Shown here: one piece after another, positions 22,746 through 30,563 of the stretch | Layout: each line of letters begins with the position of its first letter | Numbering within the stretch: the first letter of the stretch is position 1 | Assembly: GCF_016802865.1 (NCBI RefSeq) | Contig: NZ_JAEVHM010000048.1 | Coordinates: forward strand, 1 to 33,373 | Origin: Micromonospora parastrephiae | Lineage (GTDB): Bacteria > Actinomycetota > Actinomycetes > Mycobacteriales > Micromonosporaceae | Direction: 5' to 3' | DNA: 33,373 nucleotides | Translations under genes and position numbers: made by a program | The notes under the pieces: model-generated | Told to the model about the DNA's origin: nothing | What the model saw: only the letters and a program-made list of their open reading frames with translations | Database searches by the model: none

Positions 22746-23873
22746 ATGCTGTCCCTCGTACCCACGCGACTCCTCCAGTCGGGCCGCCGCCCGCTGAGCC
22801 CCGGATCCCGCGCCGGCCTCGGCGCGGCCCTCGCGCTGCTCATGATCGTCTCGGCGGTGGAGGCGGCCGACGGTCGCCTCGCGCACTACATCGCACTGCT
22901 GGCGGCTGCGCCGTACCTCGCCGCCGCCCTGGCGTCCTGGCAGGTGGTGCTGGGGGTGGGTTCCGCGGCGACCCTGATCGGAGCCGGCTTCGCCGTCATC
23001 GAGCCGAAGATGGAGCTGGTCACCTCGGTCAACGTGGTCGGTGTCGCGCTCGGCACCGCCTTGGCCGTGGCGGTGGCGGCGGTACGGCAGAGGCAGGCCG
23101 AGCAGATCGCCGAGCTGTCCAAGCTCGCCTCGGTGGCCCAGCAGGCGGTGCTGCGTCCGCTCGGCCCGCAGGTCGGCACGCTCTCGGTGGCCGGTCGCTA
23201 CATCTCCTCCACGGCGACGGCCCAGATCGGCGGCGACCTCTACGAGGCGATCGACACGCCCTACGGGGTGCGCATGATCATTGGCGACGTGCGCGGCAAG
23301 GGGCTGGACGCCGTCCGGTTGGCGAGCATCGTCCTCGGCTCGTACCGGCACGTGGCCTACGAGCGGGCGGACCTGCGGGCTGTCGTCGCCGACCTGGACC
23401 GGGCGGTGGCCCGCAACGTCGGCGACGAGGACTTCGTGACGGCGGCGCTGGTGGAGGAGCGGGGTGGCACGCTCACCATCGTCAACTGTGGGCACCCGCC
23501 ACCGCTGCTGCTCCGCCGGGGTGCGGTGATTCCGCTGGAGCCGCCGGCGCCGGCGCCCCCGCTCGGGTTCATGCCGGTGGTCCGCCCCCGGGTGGAGCGC
23601 CTGGAGCCCGGCGACCGGCTGCTGCTGTTCACCGACGGCCTTGGTGAGGCCCGGCGGGACGGCGAGTTCTTTCCCACCGCCGACCGGGCCTGGCGGCTGC
23701 TCGGGCACGGCACGGTCGCCGACGGGCTGGCCTCGTTGGAGACCGCCCTCGTCGAGTGGGTGCACGGCCGGCTCGATGACGACATCGCCCTGGTCCTGAT
23801 GGAGTACGTGGGTGCCCGTACCGGCGCCGCTGCGGCCGTACCGAGCTGGGAGGTCGGTGCCGCCGAGAGCTGA
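22746..23873 (+). CDS. Membrane SpoIIE-type PP2C serine phosphatase
   Basis: The protein has 375 residues. Three to four transmembrane segments (about 22-110) precede a short coiled linker (RQRQAEQIAELSKLASVAQQ) and a PP2C_SIG domain (about 145-355) with the metal-binding motifs GGDLYEAID, GDVRGKGLDAV, FTDGLGEARRDG and DDDIALVLMEYVG. These phosphatases usually dephosphorylate anti-anti-sigma factors in partner-switching systems. No partner kinase or STAS gene lies in the window. ATG 22746 follows the RlpA-like gene by 101 nt. Confidence 0.92.
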   Translation: MLSLVPTRLLQSGRRPLSPGSRAGLGAALALLMIVSAVEAADGRLAHYIALLAAAPYLAAALASWQVVLGVGSAATLIGAGFAVIEPKMELVTSVNVVGVALGTALAVAVAAVRQRQAEQIAELSKLASVAQQAVLRPLGPQVGTLSVAGRYISSTATAQIGGDLYEAIDTPYGVRMIIGDVRGKGLDAVRLASIVLGSYRHVAYERADLRAVVADLDRAVARNVGDEDFVTAALVEERGGTLTIVNCGHPPPLLLRRGAVIPLEPPAPAPPLGFMPVVRPRVERLEPGDRLLLFTDGLGEARRDGEFFPTADRAWRLLGHGTVADGLASLETALVEWVHGRLDDDIALVLMEYVGARTGAAAAVPSWEVGAAES

Positions 23874-23943
23874 TGGCTCGGCCCGCCGGTCTGTTACGAG
23901 CGTGTGTGTAATCGCCGTCACTTGGGTGATCCGCTTGTCGCTG

Positions 23944-23984
23944 CCTACCCGCGAGTAATACAGTCGGGGTTACTGATCGGTAAC
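23944..23984 (+). promoter_or_regulatory. Promoter/operator region of the fadE5-like gene
   Basis: A perfect-arm palindrome GTTACTGATCGGTAAC (23969-23984) matches the etfD operator except in the central bases. A related, weaker site CCTACCCGCGAGTAAT (23944-23959) lies just upstream. A -10-like TAATAC (23956-23961), with CTTGTC 16 bp before it, places the transcription start near the palindrome, so binding should repress. Confidence 0.65.
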
Positions 23985-24011
23985 ACCTGTCCGGAAGCGG
24001 GGCCAGTGAGC

Positions 24012-25868
24012 ATGACCCACTACAAGAGCAACCTGCGGGACCTTGAATTCAACCTGTTCGAGGTCTTCGGGGCGGACCGGGCGTTCGGCCAGGAGCCGTA
24101 CTCGGATCTCGACACCGACACCGCCCGCAGTTTTCTCGCCGAGGTCGACCGCCTCGCCCGCGAGGACCTGGCCGCCAGCTACACGGACAGCGACCGCAAC
24201 CCGCCGGTCTTCGACCCGACCACGCACACCGCTCCGCTGCCCGAGTCGTTCAAGAAGTCCTACCAGGCATTCATGGATTCCGAGTTCTGGCGGCTGGACC
24301 TGCCGCCCGAGCTGGGTGGCACCAACGCGCCGCGTGCCCTCTGGTGGGCCCTCGCCGAGCTGGTGCTCGGCTCGAACGCCCCGGTCTGGATGTACGCCTC
24401 CGGCCCGTCCTTCGCGCACGTGCTGCACGTCGAGGGCAACGAGCGGCAGCGGCAGTGGGCCAGGCTCTTCATCGACAAGCAGTGGGGGTCCACCATGGTG
24501 CTCACCGAGCCGGACGCCGGCTCGGACGTCGGCGCCGGCCGTACCCGGGCCATCCAGCAGCCGGACGGCACGTGGCACATCGAGGGCGTGAAGCGGTTCA
24601 TCACCTCCGGTGAGCACGACCTGAGCGACAACATCGTGCACTACGTGCTGGCCCGCCCGGTGGGGGTGGAGGGCGTCGGTGGCCCCGGCACCAAGGGTCT
24701 GTCGCTCTTCGTGGTGCCGAAGTACCACTTCGACGAGACCACCGGCGAGCTGGGCGAGCGCAACGGGGTCTACGCCACCAACGTCGAGCACAAGATGGGC
24801 CTGAAGGTCTCCAACACCTGCGAGGTGACCTTCGGCGAGCACGGCGTGCCGGCCAGGGGTTGGCTGCTGGGCGACAAGCACGACGGCATCCGGCAGATGT
24901 TCATGATCATCGAGTACGCCCGGATGATGGTCGGCACGAAGGCCATCGCCACCCTCTCCACCGGGTACCTGAACGCCCTGGAGTACGCGAAGAACCGGGT
25001 GCAGGGCGCCGACCTGATCCAGCAGGCGGACAAGACCGCCCCGCGGGTCACCATCACCCACCACCCGGACGTGCGCCGGTCACTGCTGCTGCAGAAGTCG
25101 TACGCCGAGGGTCTGCGCGCCCTGGTCCTCTACACCGCCACCTGGCAGGACAAGGTCGCGATCGCCGAGGCGGCCGGCGACGAGAAGGACACCAAGCTGG
25201 CCAAGCGGGTCAACGACCTGCTGCTGCCGCTGGTCAAGGGCGTCGGTTCGGAGCGGGCGTACGAGCTGCTCGGGCACGAGGCGCTGCAGACCTTCGGTGG
25301 CTCCGGCTTCCTTCAGGACTACCCCCTGGAGCAGTACGTCCGGGACGCCAAGATCGACACCTTGTACGAGGGCACCACGGCCATCCAGAGCCTGGACCTG
25401 ATCTTCCGCAAGATCGTCCGGGACAACGGCAAGGCGCTGATGGCGGTCGCCGGCGAGATCCAGGAGTTCATCTCCTCCGAGGCGGGCAACGGCCAGCTCA
25501 AGGAGGAGCGGCAGGCGCTCGGCAAGGCGCTCGCCGAGATCCAGAACATCCTCGGCGTGCTGACCGGCTGGCTGGGCGAGGCGCAGGGCGGCGACACCCG
25601 GGCCCTCTACAAGGTCGGGCTGAGCAGCCGACGTTTCCTGCTGGCCATCGGCGACCTGGTCGTCGGCTGGCTGCTCCAGAGGCAGGCCGACGTGGCGCTG
25701 AAGGCGCTGGCCGGCGAGGTCTCCGACCGCGACAAGGCGTTCTACACCGGCAAGGTGGCCGCCGCGCGCTTCTTCGCCCGCGAGGTGCTGCCGCGCATCG
25801 GTGCCGACCGGCGCATCATCGAGGGCGCCGACCTCGACATCATGGACCTCCCGGAGGATGCCTTCTGA
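24012..25868 (+). CDS. fadE5: FadE5-type acyl-CoA dehydrogenase
   Basis: The protein has 618 residues. The start [20 protein letters not shown] and the motif [20 protein letters not shown] are characteristic of the FadE5 subfamily. Acyl-CoA dehydrogenase features follow: [13 protein letters not shown] (FAD/substrate loop), [47 protein letters not shown] and [16 protein letters not shown], where the Glu of YEGT is the catalytic base, then a C-terminal extra helical domain (about 480-618). FadE5 oxidises saturated acyl-CoA of broad chain length and hands electrons to ETF. ATG 24012 is used; GTG 24006 in the same frame is possible. It shares its operator with etfD, the next step of the electron chain. 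Confidence 0.92.
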   Translation: MTHYKSNLRDLEFNLFEVFGADRAFGQEPYSDLDTDTARSFLAEVDRLAREDLAASYTDSDRNPPVFDPTTHTAPLPESFKKSYQAFMDSEFWRLDLPPELGGTNAPRALWWALAELVLGSNAPVWMYASGPSFAHVLHVEGNERQRQWARLFIDKQWGSTMVLTEPDAGSDVGAGRTRAIQQPDGTWHIEGVKRFITSGEHDLSDNIVHYVLARPVGVEGVGGPGTKGLSLFVVPKYHFDETTGELGERNGVYATNVEHKMGLKVSNTCEVTFGEHGVPARGWLLGDKHDGIRQMFMIIEYARMMVGTKAIATLSTGYLNALEYAKNRVQGADLIQQADKTAPRVTITHHPDVRRSLLLQKSYAEGLRALVLYTATWQDKVAIAEAAGDEKDTKLAKRVNDLLLPLVKGVGSERAYELLGHEALQTFGGSGFLQDYPLEQYVRDAKIDTLYEGTTAIQSLDLIFRKIVRDNGKALMAVAGEIQEFISSEAGNGQLKEERQALGKALAEIQNILGVLTGWLGEAQGGDTRALYKVGLSSRRFLLAIGDLVVGWLLQRQADVALKALAGEVSDRDKAFYTGKVAAARFFAREVLPRIGADRRIIEGADLDIMDLPEDAF

Positions 25869-25884
25869 GCGTGCCACGGCACGC
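25869..25884. terminator. Short perfect palindrome after fadE5
   Basis: GCGTGCCACGGCACGC directly follows the stop codon: 7-bp arms with a 2-nt centre. It is a weak terminator candidate. In 25885-26138 I see no gene; a GGGTAT (26054-26059) there recalls stress-sigma -10 elements, but no clear -35 accompanies it. Confidence 0.35.
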
Positions 25885-26138
25885 CTGAAGGTTCCGGCTC
25901 GCACCACCCGTCACCCCCGGTCGACGGCCGGCGAGGGCATCCGCCCCGCTGGCCGTCGGCGTTTCCGCGCTCCGGGAGGGGCGAAGTCGACCGGCAGCGG
26001 CGAATGTCGGGGTAGCAGACGCGCGGCCGGCCGGACATTGGCCTCGCCCCCTCGGGTATGCCGGTGCCGTGACGGGTAACCGTCGCGTGACCACGAAAGG
26101 GAACGCCCAGAGCCACCGCACGGGGGAGTGCAGCGCAC

Positions 26139-26408
26139 ATGGGTGTAGGAAGCGGAATCTTTCTCATCGCGATCGGCGCGATCCTGACCTTCGCGCTGCG
26201 AGCCAACGTCTGGTGGATCGACGTGCGGGCGGTCGGCTGGGTGTTCATCCTGGCCGGGCTGGCCGTCCTGCTGACCACCCTCTGGTTCTGGCAGGACCGG
26301 CGCAAGCGGGCCCGGACCCTCATCGTCGAGGAGAACCGGCTCTCTCATCCCACGGCGATGATGCCGCCGCCACCCGACCCGCCGCCGCCGACCGCGCCGC
26401 CCTCCTGA
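26139..26408 (+). CDS. DUF6458 small membrane protein
   Basis: The protein has 89 residues: a glycine-led start (MGVGSGIFLIAIGAILTFAL) with two transmembrane helices (about 5-22 and 31-52), then a basic WQDRRKRAR turn and a Pro-rich tail. The MGxGxxIFLIAxGAI start and two-helix plan are those of DUF6458, an actinobacterial family of unknown role. GGGGGAG lies upstream of the ATG. It is a paralogue of the gene at 27101. Confidence 0.88.
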   Translation: MGVGSGIFLIAIGAILTFALRANVWWIDVRAVGWVFILAGLAVLLTTLWFWQDRRKRARTLIVEENRLSHPTAMMPPPPDPPPPTAPPS

Positions 26409-26417
26409 GCAGACCAC

Positions 26418-26452
26418 CTGAGCCACCCGTCGACCGTCTGCGGGTGGCTCAG
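26418..26452. terminator. Bidirectional terminator between DUF6458 gene and sixA-like gene
   Basis: CTGAGCCACCCG (26418-26429) and CGGGTGGCTCAG (26441-26452) are perfect 12-bp arms with an 11-nt loop. The right arm includes the stop of the convergent gene. Confidence 0.65.
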
Positions 26453-26988
26453 CCGCGTGCGGTGTGCCGTCCGGTCATCGGCGCACCGCCGCGGCCCAGC
26501 TCCGCCCAGCCGTGGGTGCTGGCGTGCACCGCCAGCTCGGCGGTCCGCAGACCCTCCTCGTCCAGACCCTCCGGGTCGAGGAGCGCGGACAGCAGCGAGA
26601 TGCCCGGATTGTGGGCGATCAGCAGCGCCGTCCGGGCCGCCGGGTCAACGGTGCGGACCAGCGCCAGCAGTTCCTCGGGGTGGGCGTCGTACGCGCCCGG
26701 CTCGTAGCGGACCGTCGGGCTCGGACCGGTCGGCCCGCCCTCCGGCGGCGCACCGGTCATTCCCATCGCCACGCCGTGCCAGGTCTGCCGGGTGCGCCGG
26801 GCGGTCGAACAGATCACCACGTCGGGCAGCAGCCCGTGGTGGGCCAGCCACGCGCCGGCAGCTGCCGCGTCGGCGTCTCCGCGCGCGCTCAGCGACCGGT
26901 CGGCGTCGTCCGCGCCGTCGCCGCCCGGCTCGGCTTTCGCGTGCCGGAGCAGCACCAGTGTCCGTGTCTCGGGGTGGGCGTCCGTCAT
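26449..26988 (-). CDS. SixA-type histidine phosphatase
   Basis: The protein has 179 residues. The catalytic motif LVLLRHAKAEPGG (about 11-23) is the RHG-type loop of SixA-like phosphohistidine phosphatases; the second His is in TALLIAHNPGISLLSALL (about 122-139). CSTARRTRQTWHG supplies a phosphate-binding Arg. The family removes phosphate from HPr/Hpt-type phosphohistidines in Escherichia coli; targets in actinobacteria are unclear. ATG 26988 precedes MTDAHPETRTLVLL with only a weak GGGGAC ribosome-site candidate. Confidence 0.9.
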   Translation of the reverse strand: MTDAHPETRTLVLLRHAKAEPGGDGADDADRSLSARGDADAAAAGAWLAHHGLLPDVVICSTARRTRQTWHGVAMGMTGAPPEGGPTGPSPTVRYEPGAYDAHPEELLALVRTVDPAARTALLIAHNPGISLLSALLDPEGLDEEGLRTAELAVHASTHGWAELGRGGAPMTGRHTARG

Positions 26989-27100
26989 GTCCCCAGCTTG
27001 CCCGATTGGCGATCTCCGTGCCGGGGTAAGTCGATGGATGCCGCACCCCTACCGACGGCCGCGGCGGGCAGTACGCCAGGTTAGAGCCGAGGAGCGAGAC

Positions 27101-27388
27101 ATGGGCATTGGTGGCAGCATCTTCCTGATCGCGTTGGGCGCGATCTTCGCATTCGCCGTGGAGGCCGACCTGGGTTGGCTGAACCTGGCCGTCGTCGGCT
27201 GGGTGCTGATGCTGGCCGGTGTCGCCGGCCTGATCACCACCCTCTACTTCTGGAACAGTCGCCGCCGCACGGTGGTCGCCGCACCCGTCCGCGAGGAGCG
27301 TGTCGTGGCCGACCGGGTGGTGCCGGTCCAGGACGACCGGGTCGTGCAGGAGTACCGCGAGGTGCGTCGGCCGGGTCGCCCGGTCTGA
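27101..27388 (+). CDS. DUF6458 small membrane protein (second copy)
   Basis: The protein has 95 residues with the same plan as the protein at 26139: MGIGGSIFLIALGAIFAFAV and VVGWVLMLAGVAGLITTLYF form two helices, followed by a charged tail rich in Val, Arg and Asp (VVADRVVPVQDDRVVQEY). GAGGAGCGAG lies upstream of ATG 27101. The two copies flank the sixA-like gene and probably arose by duplication. Confidence 0.88.
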   Translation: MGIGGSIFLIALGAIFAFAVEADLGWLNLAVVGWVLMLAGVAGLITTLYFWNSRRRTVVAAPVREERVVADRVVPVQDDRVVQEYREVRRPGRPV

Positions 27389-27404
27389 CCCTCGCTCGCG
27401 CACT

Positions 27405-27434
27405 CCGGGGTCCCGCAGCGTCGCGGGGCCCCGG
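27405..27434 (+). terminator. Terminator after the second DUF6458 gene
   Basis: CCGGGGTCCCGC and GCGGGGCCCCGG form a 12-bp stem with one mismatch around a short loop. Confidence 0.55.
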
Positions 27435-27512
27435 CTCGCGTGTGCCCGGAAACCACGACCCACCCACCGACCCGCCAAGATCAGGAACCTTCGGACCGCT
27501 CGCCCGCTGGGC

Positions 27513-28190
27513 TCAGGCGAACAGCGCGAGGTAGATCGCGATGTGATGGCACAGCGCGGCCAGCAGGGTGCAGGCGTGGAAGAACTCGTGATGCCCGAAC
27601 ACCGTCGGCCACGGGTTGGGCCGGCGCAGGGCGTAGAACACCGCGCCGATGCTGTAGATGGCGCCGCCGACGATCAGCAGGACCAGCGCCGTGACGCCGC
27701 CGCCGTGCAGGATCTCCGGCAGCATGGCCACCGCCACCCAGCCGAGCGCCAGGTAGAGCGGCGCGGAGACCCAGCGCGGCGCGTGCGGCCAGACCACCTT
27801 GAGCGCCACACCGGCCAGCGCGCCACCCCAGACCAGGGCCAGCATGATGGTGGTCTGCCGGGTCGTGAGCAGCATGGCGCAGAGCGGGGTGTACGTGCCG
27901 GCGATGAACACGAAGATCATCGAATGGTCCATCCGGCGCATCACCTGGTAGCCGCGCTCCGACCACACACGACGGTGGTACAGGGCGCTGGTGCCGAAGA
28001 GCCCGCAGACCGTCAGGCTGTAGACGACGCAGCTCACCAACGGCGCCCACCCCGGCCTGGTGGCGGCGATCGAGCAGAGCACGATGCCGGAGACCAGAGC
28101 GGCGAAGAAGGCGTACGTGTGCAGCCAGCCGCGCATCCGGGGCTTACCGATGTCGACCGGCTTCAGGCGAAGCGGGGCGGAGGTGGTCAC
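27513..28190 (-). CDS. Hemolysin III/PAQR-family membrane protein
   Basis: The protein has 225 residues with seven predicted helices. Family signatures are MRGWLHTYAFFAALVSGIVL, GLFGTSALYHRRVW (the conserved Ser/His), MRRMDHSMIFVFIAGTYTP (conserved His/Asp) and the C-terminal FGHHEFFHACTLLAALCHH (zinc-binding His cluster). TrhA/YqfA members act in membrane-energetics homeostasis. GTG 28190 lies 6 nt after a -10 TAGCCT, so the transcript is probably leaderless. Confidence 0.93.
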   Translation of the reverse strand: MTTSAPLRLKPVDIGKPRMRGWLHTYAFFAALVSGIVLCSIAATRPGWAPLVSCVVYSLTVCGLFGTSALYHRRVWSERGYQVMRRMDHSMIFVFIAGTYTPLCAMLLTTRQTTIMLALVWGGALAGVALKVVWPHAPRWVSAPLYLALGWVAVAMLPEILHGGGVTALVLLIVGGAIYSIGAVFYALRRPNPWPTVFGHHEFFHACTLLAALCHHIAIYLALFA

Positions 28191-28196
28191 GACATC

Positions 28197-28224
28197 AGGC
28201 TACGGCACCGTAGGTTACCTGCAA
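28197..28224 (-). promoter_or_regulatory. Promoter of the hemolysin III gene
   Basis: On the reverse strand, TTGCAG (28224-28219) and TAGCCT (28202-28197) are spaced by 16 bp, with the GTG start 6 nt further on. Confidence 0.55.
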
Positions 28225-28234
28225 GTAGTTGCGC

Positions 28235-28258
28235 CGGTGACGCTTGGCACCGTCACCG
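28235..28258. repeat. Inverted repeat between the hemolysin III and pxp genes
   Basis: CGGTGACG (28235-28242) and CGTCACCG (28251-28258) are perfect 8-bp arms with an 8-nt centre, 39 bp before pxpB. This is a candidate operator for the pxp operon. Confidence 0.4.
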
Positions 28259-28297
28259 TGAACGCCGCATCGACAGGCCATCGGCGAAGATGAGCCG

Positions 28298-28966
28298 ATG
28301 CGGATCCGACCCGTCGGCGCGCACGCCCTGCTGCTCGACTGCACCGCCCCCGCCGACGTGCCCGAGGACGACGTCCCCGAGGCGGACCTGGTCGAGGCGT
28401 GGCGGGCCGAGCTGTGGCGCCGCCGCGAACAGGGGGACCTGACCACCGTCGACATCGTGCCGGCGGCCAGCACCATCCTGCTCGACGGTCTGCCGGACCC
28501 GGCCGCCACCACCGAAGACCTGTCCCGCTGGGCGCCCACGGTCACCGCCACGGCCAGGACCGCCAGTCAGGCCGGCGGGTCGTACGGCACGCAGGTCGTC
28601 GTCCCGGTCCACTTTGACGGGCCGGACCTGCCGGCCGTCGCCGACCACTGGGGCGTCGACGTGCCGGCGGTGCTCCGCCGGCTGACCGGCACCCGGTTCC
28701 GGGTCGCCTTCTGCGGCTTCGCCCCCGGGTTTCCCTACCTGACCGGACTCCCCGCCGAGCTGGCGCTACCCCGACTGGCGACCCCCCGCCCCCGGGTACC
28801 GGCCGGCTCGGTCGCCCTGGCCGGCCCCTACGCCGGCATCTACCCGAGCGCGTCCCCCGGCGGTTGGCTGCTGGTCGGTCGGACCGACCTCGTCCTCTTC
28901 GACGTGCACGCCGAGCCACCGGCCCGGCTCGCCCCGGGCACCGACGTGCGGATGGAGGCCGCGTGA
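28298..28966 (+). CDS. pxpB: 5-oxoprolinase subunit PxpB
   Basis: The protein has 222 residues with the KipI/PxpB signatures: VPVHFDGPDLPAVADHWGVD, FRVAFCGFAPGFPYLTGLP, RLATPRPRVPAGSVALAG and GIYPSASPGGWLLVGRT. With PxpC and PxpA it forms the prokaryotic ATP-dependent 5-oxoprolinase, which opens 5-oxoproline to glutamate. It is first in a tightly coupled operon: its TGA overlaps the GTG of pxpC as GTGA. Confidence 0.95.
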   Translation: MRIRPVGAHALLLDCTAPADVPEDDVPEADLVEAWRAELWRRREQGDLTTVDIVPAASTILLDGLPDPAATTEDLSRWAPTVTATARTASQAGGSYGTQVVVPVHFDGPDLPAVADHWGVDVPAVLRRLTGTRFRVAFCGFAPGFPYLTGLPAELALPRLATPRPRVPAGSVALAGPYAGIYPSASPGGWLLVGRTDLVLFDVHAEPPARLAPGTDVRMEAA

Positions 28967-29826
28967 CCGGCGCCGCCCGGATCGAGGCGCTGCGCGCCGG
29001 CGCGCTCACCACCGTGCAGGACCTGGGCCGGCCCGGCTGGGCGCACCTCGGCGTACCCCGGTCCGGCGCGCTCGACCCGAGCGCCCTGCGACTGGCCAAC
29101 CGGCTGGTCGGCAACCCCGAGCGGGCAGCCGGGCTGGAGATCACCCTCACCGGCTGCGCGCTGCGGCTGACCCGGGCCACCACGGTCGCCGTCACCGGCG
29201 CCGACGTGGTGGTCCACGTCGGCGACCGGCCCGGCGACACCGGACGCCCACTCAGCGTGCCGGCCGGGACGGTGCTGCGGATCGGCCCGGCGCGTCGGGG
29301 CGTACGGAGTTGGCTGGCCGTGGCCGGCGGGATCGATGTGCCACCGGTGCTCGGCAGCCGCTCCACCGACACCCTCTCCGGGCTCGGTCCGCCCTCGCTG
29401 CGCGACGGCGACCGGCTGCCGCTCGGTCAACCGCACGGCGAGCCCGCCCCGGTCGACCTGACCGTCGGTACCGCACCCCCGCCGGAGCTGCACCTGAGTG
29501 TGCGCCTCGGCCCGCGGGAGGACTGGTTCACCCCGACCGCGCTCGACCGGCTGCTCAGCACCCCGTACACCGTGAGCCCGGTCAGCAACCGGGTCGGCGC
29601 GCGGCTCGCCGGCGCGCCGCTGCCCCGCGCGGTCGCCGGCGAACTGCCCAGCGAGGGCATCGTGCTCGGCGCGGTGCAGGTGCCGGCGAACGGACAACCC
29701 CTGATCTTCCTCGCCGACCACCCGACCACCGGCGGATACCCCGTCATCGGGGTGGTCACCGACGTGACCCCGCTCGCGCAGGCCCGGCCAGGCACTACCG
29801 TCAGATTCCATGGACCTCAACGCTGA
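28963..29826 (+). CDS. pxpC: 5-oxoprolinase subunit PxpC
   Basis: The protein has 287 residues, family KipA/PxpC (biotin-dependent carboxyltransferase-like): GALTTVQDLGRPGWAHLGVP, SGALDPSALRLANRLVGNPE, VRSWLAVAGGIDVPPVLGSR, SEGIVLGAVQVPANGQPLIF and HPTTGGYPVIGVV. The GTG at 28963 overlaps the pxpB stop; its own end overlaps pxpA by 17 nt. The subunits are therefore made in a coupled way. Confidence 0.95.
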   Translation: MTGAARIEALRAGALTTVQDLGRPGWAHLGVPRSGALDPSALRLANRLVGNPERAAGLEITLTGCALRLTRATTVAVTGADVVVHVGDRPGDTGRPLSVPAGTVLRIGPARRGVRSWLAVAGGIDVPPVLGSRSTDTLSGLGPPSLRDGDRLPLGQPHGEPAPVDLTVGTAPPPELHLSVRLGPREDWFTPTALDRLLSTPYTVSPVSNRVGARLAGAPLPRAVAGELPSEGIVLGAVQVPANGQPLIFLADHPTTGGYPVIGVVTDVTPLAQARPGTTVRFHGPQR

Positions 29827-30559
29827 CCTGGGCGAGGGATTCGGCATCTGGCGACTCGGCGACGACGACGCACTGTTGGACCTGGTCACCTCCGCGAACG
29901 TCGCCTGCGGCTTCCACGGCGGTGACCCGTCCACCATGCGGCGGGTCTGCGAGGGCGCCGCGCGGCGCGGGGTCGCGGTGGGCGCGCAGGTCGGCTACCG
30001 GGACCTGGCCGGCTTCGGCCGGCGGCGCATCGCGTACGACTTCGCCGAGCTACGCGACGAGGTGACCTACCAGTTGGGTGCGCTGGACGCGTTCTGCCGG
30101 CTGTTCGGCACCCGGGTCCGCTACCTCAAGCCGCACGGCGCGCTCTACCACGCCGCCGCCACCGAAGAGTCCCAGGCGGCCGCCGTGGTCGCCGCCGTCT
30201 CCGGCCACAACCCCGAGCTGCCCGTGCTCTGCATGCCCGGCTCGACACTCGCCCAACTGGCCGTCGGCGCCGGCCTGCCGGTGGTCGCCGAGGCATTCGG
30301 CGACCGCGGCTACCTGCCCAACGGTTCGCTGGTCCCCCGCGGCCACCCGGGCGCCCTGATCACCGACCCGGAGGAGGTGGCCACCCGCGCCGTGCGGATG
30401 GCCACCGAGCGGGTCGTCGTGGCGGTGGACGGGACGGTGATCCCCTGCCCGGTGCAGTCGATCTGCGTACACGGCGACACACCCGGGGCGGTCTCCGCCA
30501 CCGAACTCGTCCGCGCCAGCCTGATCGACGCCGGAGTCGCCCTGGCCCCGTTCGCCTGA
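29810..30559 (+). CDS. pxpA: 5-oxoprolinase subunit PxpA
   Basis: The protein has 249 residues and is a LamB/YcsF-family enzyme: MDLNADLGEGFGIWRLGDD, NVACGFHGGDPSTMRRVCEG, VGAQVGYRDLAGFGRR, VRYLKPHGALYHAA and EAFGDRGYLPNGSLVPRG. The conserved Asp and His residues of the active site are present. ATG 29810 lies inside the end of pxpC. The gene ends 4 nt before the stop of the convergent NHL gene, so no separate terminator fits between them. Confidence 0.96.
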   Translation: MDLNADLGEGFGIWRLGDDDALLDLVTSANVACGFHGGDPSTMRRVCEGAARRGVAVGAQVGYRDLAGFGRRRIAYDFAELRDEVTYQLGALDAFCRLFGTRVRYLKPHGALYHAAATEESQAAAVVAAVSGHNPELPVLCMPGSTLAQLAVGAGLPVVAEAFGDRGYLPNGSLVPRGHPGALITDPEEVATRAVRMATERVVVAVDGTVIPCPVQSICVHGDTPGAVSATELVRASLIDAGVALAPFA

Positions 30560-30563
30560 GCGC

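Noticed and set aside
28214..28229. Third copy of the etfD/fadE5 operator (GTTACCTGCAAGTAGT)
   Set aside because: Only the left arm fits; about half the positions match, so chance is likely.
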